Shown here: piece by piece, positions 61,603 through 64,000 of the stretch
Layout: each line of letters starts with the position of its first letter
Numbering within the stretch: the first letter of the stretch is position 1
Origin: Glandiceps talaboti
Lineage: Eukaryota > Hemichordata > Enteropneusta > Spengelidae
Assembly: GCF_964340395.1 (NCBI RefSeq)
Contig: NC_135560.1
Span: 16,536,598 to 16,600,597, forward strand
Direction: 5' to 3'
Length of the DNA: 64,000 nucleotides
Notes under the pieces: model-generated
Told to the model about the DNA's origin: nothing
Databases searched by the model: none
Seen by the model: only the letters and a program-made list of their open reading frames with translations
Position numbers and translations under genes: made by a program

Positions 61603-61879
61603 TACATATTCGATATCAAATAATACCTGTGACAACACCTTCTGCTTGGTCTAATTCCCTGGGGTAATTAGTTGTGTTCACTGGAGTTTATCGAACCTCG
61701 GCACACTAGGTGAATTCTTCTAATATAGTGTCGATCATCAACTGATGTTACTAATCAATTTTAATATTAATGAATAATTGGCACTTATTAATGATATAAA
61801 TGATATTGATTAATCAATTTTGTTACATGAAACTCACTGATCACAGTGTAATCGTCATGGTGAAGCCACTTATATTAAT

Positions 61880-62600
61880 AGGCCTTTCCAACATTTGCCG
61901 TTGTGGCGCTCTACTTCTTGTCTGTGTGTACCTTGAGGGTATCCATGATATAGGTGACTTGGTTACTCATAGAGCGAGCACTGTTGCTTTACTCGATGTT
62001 TGAACAATGCGAAAAACATCCCCGATTTACATTTCTACAGAATACCAAGGGACAAAGTTCTTAAGAAACGGTACTATGGGATCATGATACCCCCAATGTG
62101 AGTGAGGGCGCTGTATTTTCAATTTCCTGTTTGCAGTCTGGAACGGTCACATTGCCCCACTTTGTCGTGGTTCGCCTACACGGCTCGTCAGTCTCGTGTA
62201 ACCGATGGGGGCGCACCATATGCCATACGAGTGAATTGAGCTGGTGAATTGAGACGATGACAGAGAGAGCGTCTAGGCAAATTTGATCCACCCATGGACC
62301 ATGGCAGCCTCTTGAAACTGAAAAACCCAGTAGCACCATTCCACAGATCTGTACATTTAGTGAGAAAGATTTTCAATTAATCAAAACAACTCCACTATGT
62401 TTTTCTAATTGAAAAAAAAAGTTAAACAGCATAGACCAAGTCTGTGTTTGTATCAAAAGATCAAAAGAGTGATTTGTATGGATTTGGGATTCAAAATTAT
62501 AATTTCGCTCTGGGTTTTCAATAATTTTTTCAATATTTACAAAAAGATCTCCCTGGTCTTAAGTAGAGCGCCTACAACGGCAGATCTTTCATTCTACTTT
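61880..62600. mobile_element. Possible ~720-bp element with ~30-bp terminal inverted repeats
   Basis: 'aacatttgccgttgtggcgc' with 'tctacttcttg' at about 61890-61920 is mirrored by 'aagtagagcgcctacaacgg' with 'cagatctttc' at about 62562-62591. Between them is a GC-richer stretch (62090-62340) without a recognisable protein. The terminal repeats are short and imperfect. Confidence 0.4.
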
Positions 62601-64000
62601 GTAGTCTGAGCTATGTCTCAATTTCGTCCTCCTCCTCCTCACCACGATCTTGATAAACGATTTTGATCATCACGAAGGGAAGACATCGACCATCCCCACC
62701 AAATCTCACGATAATGGAATGCCCTTGTAACTTTTATATTTTTCACAATGTTGTCTCATCTTGTACAGACAGTGAGTACCGTATCCTGGCATTTTGCCCT
62801 TGTTAAGAAATGCGAAGGATATTCCTTCCAAATAATGTCAATGGTTTTGTGCGATAATCCCGAACCATAGTTTGATCATTTAGTCTATGGTTTGATACTT
62901 TTCGTGGTCTGAGATATGACAAGCCGTGGATAAATAAACTTACATCATCACTTATACGACGCATATGTTCACAAAATGTCGCGAATTTACAACTAGGATA
63001 TTTCCTTTATTATGCTTTGAAACTGAGAATTTCAAAGATTTGTACAGTGTTTATATTGTTCTGAACAGTTACTGTATAGTTTATGTCGTGTAAGTTCTTT
63101 GGACGTTCCGCCTTTCTTGCATATAAACATGCACCACTTGTAGTAGTTTGAATATAACATAATTTTTGTATCAACAAAGCATTTTATTTACAGTACTGTC
63201 ATGAATTCGTAATTACTGTGTTTGAGTTCAGACATGACACTGCTTATACATGTCGCCAACCACGTAGTCAGAGAAATGAATATGGCTCACATGGGTGTCA
63301 AGACAATAGATACACTAATATCGTATGTCTGGAGATGTCATTCAAGTTAAAGTTTAGTATCCTTTCTTTCTTCACCATGACGCTCATAATATGCATGACC
63401 TATTGTTTTCTTAAAAGCTCATCTCATTTGCGTGACTTATTGTAATTTAATTATTGTAACGACCATAGCGTCGCAGATACAGGACTTGGCTTTTGACCGT
63501 CGAGCTGTGAGCATCTGAGTCGACTTCTAGCTCTGGCCTTGGAGGGCCGAACTCATCAGGGCTTTGACAAATAAAGTCTATGGTTCCAGTTTAACACAAC
63601 ATATATCGTCTCATATGCAGTTTATCCTACAACAACAATACTGGCTGACCCAGAAAGATTTGATAGTACCGTAGGATAACATGTATACCCCACCTCCACC
63701 ACCACCACCACCCCCACCCCCACCCCTCCACTGTCCGCTGCTGCGTAGGTTTTGTTGTATATGATGTATAATCATGGTATCAAAACTTTAACTAATTCTT
63801 ATTCGCAAAAGGAATACTTCCCATTCTGTGCAGTATCATGATAAAATACGTGTCCGTATCCCCGGGTCCATGTGTCCTAATGTATCCAATTATATGTTAT
63901 GATACAAAATTTCGCTTAATTAGGCCGTAACGGTTCTAAAGTATACATCGGATATCGAGGGTACAATTACACGTACGCAATCTGATTAAAAGCTGAGTTA
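62600..64000. other. No gene seen at right end
   Basis: A 'gacaaataaagtctatgg' at about 63566 looks like a polyadenylation-signal context, possibly the 3' end of a transposon or an unseen transcript. A CCACC/CCCCA-rich low-complexity patch lies at 63685-63730. Confidence 0.45.

Noticed and set aside
62082-62339. 85-residue minus-strand frame
   Set aside because: It lies in a GC-richer island with no recognisable motif or splice context.

Overview
This is a stretch of animal nuclear genome: AT-rich, with GT-AG introns, abundant microsatellites, foldback and inverted-repeat elements, tRNA-derived SINE-like copies and a 5'-truncated LINE. I recognise six protein-coding genes, four of them multi-exon single-copy animal genes or sialyltransferases that I rebuilt exon by exon with matching splice phases. 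GT29 alpha-2,8-sialyltransferases, a SIRT6 with vertebrate-like residue numbering, a shieldin subunit SHLD2 and an intronless TRIM2/3-type RING-B-box-NHL gene suggest an invertebrate deuterostome (a hemichordate would fit). The taxon is an inference; nothing here proves it.

Layout. 1-1904: repeat fragments, a near-perfect 142-bp palindrome and one possible orphan exon on the minus strand. 1905-8270 (+): ST8Sia-like sialyltransferase copy A, 8 exons, 407 aa. 8271-11440: gene-free, diverged interspersed repeats. 11441-21888 (-): CCT3, chaperonin subunit gamma, 15 exons, 548 aa. 21889-22279: a 391-bp divergent promoter interval. 22280-28342 (+): SIRT6, 8 exons, 465 aa. 28343-29690: convergent intergenic spacer. 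29691-46988 (-): SHLD2, 19 exons, 868 aa, which carries inside its seventh intron the intronless TRIM-NHL gene (37234-39447, +). 46989-49555: intergenic, with two ACAT microsatellites and a short ORF of possible transposon origin. 49556-55969 (-): ST8Sia-like copy B, 9 exons, 441 aa. 55970-64000: retrotransposon remains, a tandem repeat, and inverted-repeat elements; no host gene recognised.

The main large-scale structure is an inverted segmental duplication. Copies A and B of the sialyltransferase are two closely similar arms (about 6.4 kb each, introns included) facing each other across a 41-kb block holding CCT3, SIRT6, SHLD2 and TRIM-NHL. Since duplication the arms have diverged by insertions (SINE-like elements in B, another repeat in A), by a tandem duplication of exon 2 in B, and by an Asp/Asn difference in sialyltransferase motif III. 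Both arms carry an antisense relic of exon 8 and a decayed extra exon 6, so the locus was already rearranging before the arms separated. Exon 2 itself resembles exon 6, so it is probably an old internal exon duplication.

Functionally, SIRT6 (chromatin deacylase in double-strand-break repair) and SHLD2 (blocks end resection) are convergent neighbours, probably by chance. CCT3 is a cytosolic folding-machine subunit, and the sialyltransferases are Golgi glycosylation enzymes. No CRISPR array, rRNA gene or functional tRNA gene was seen.
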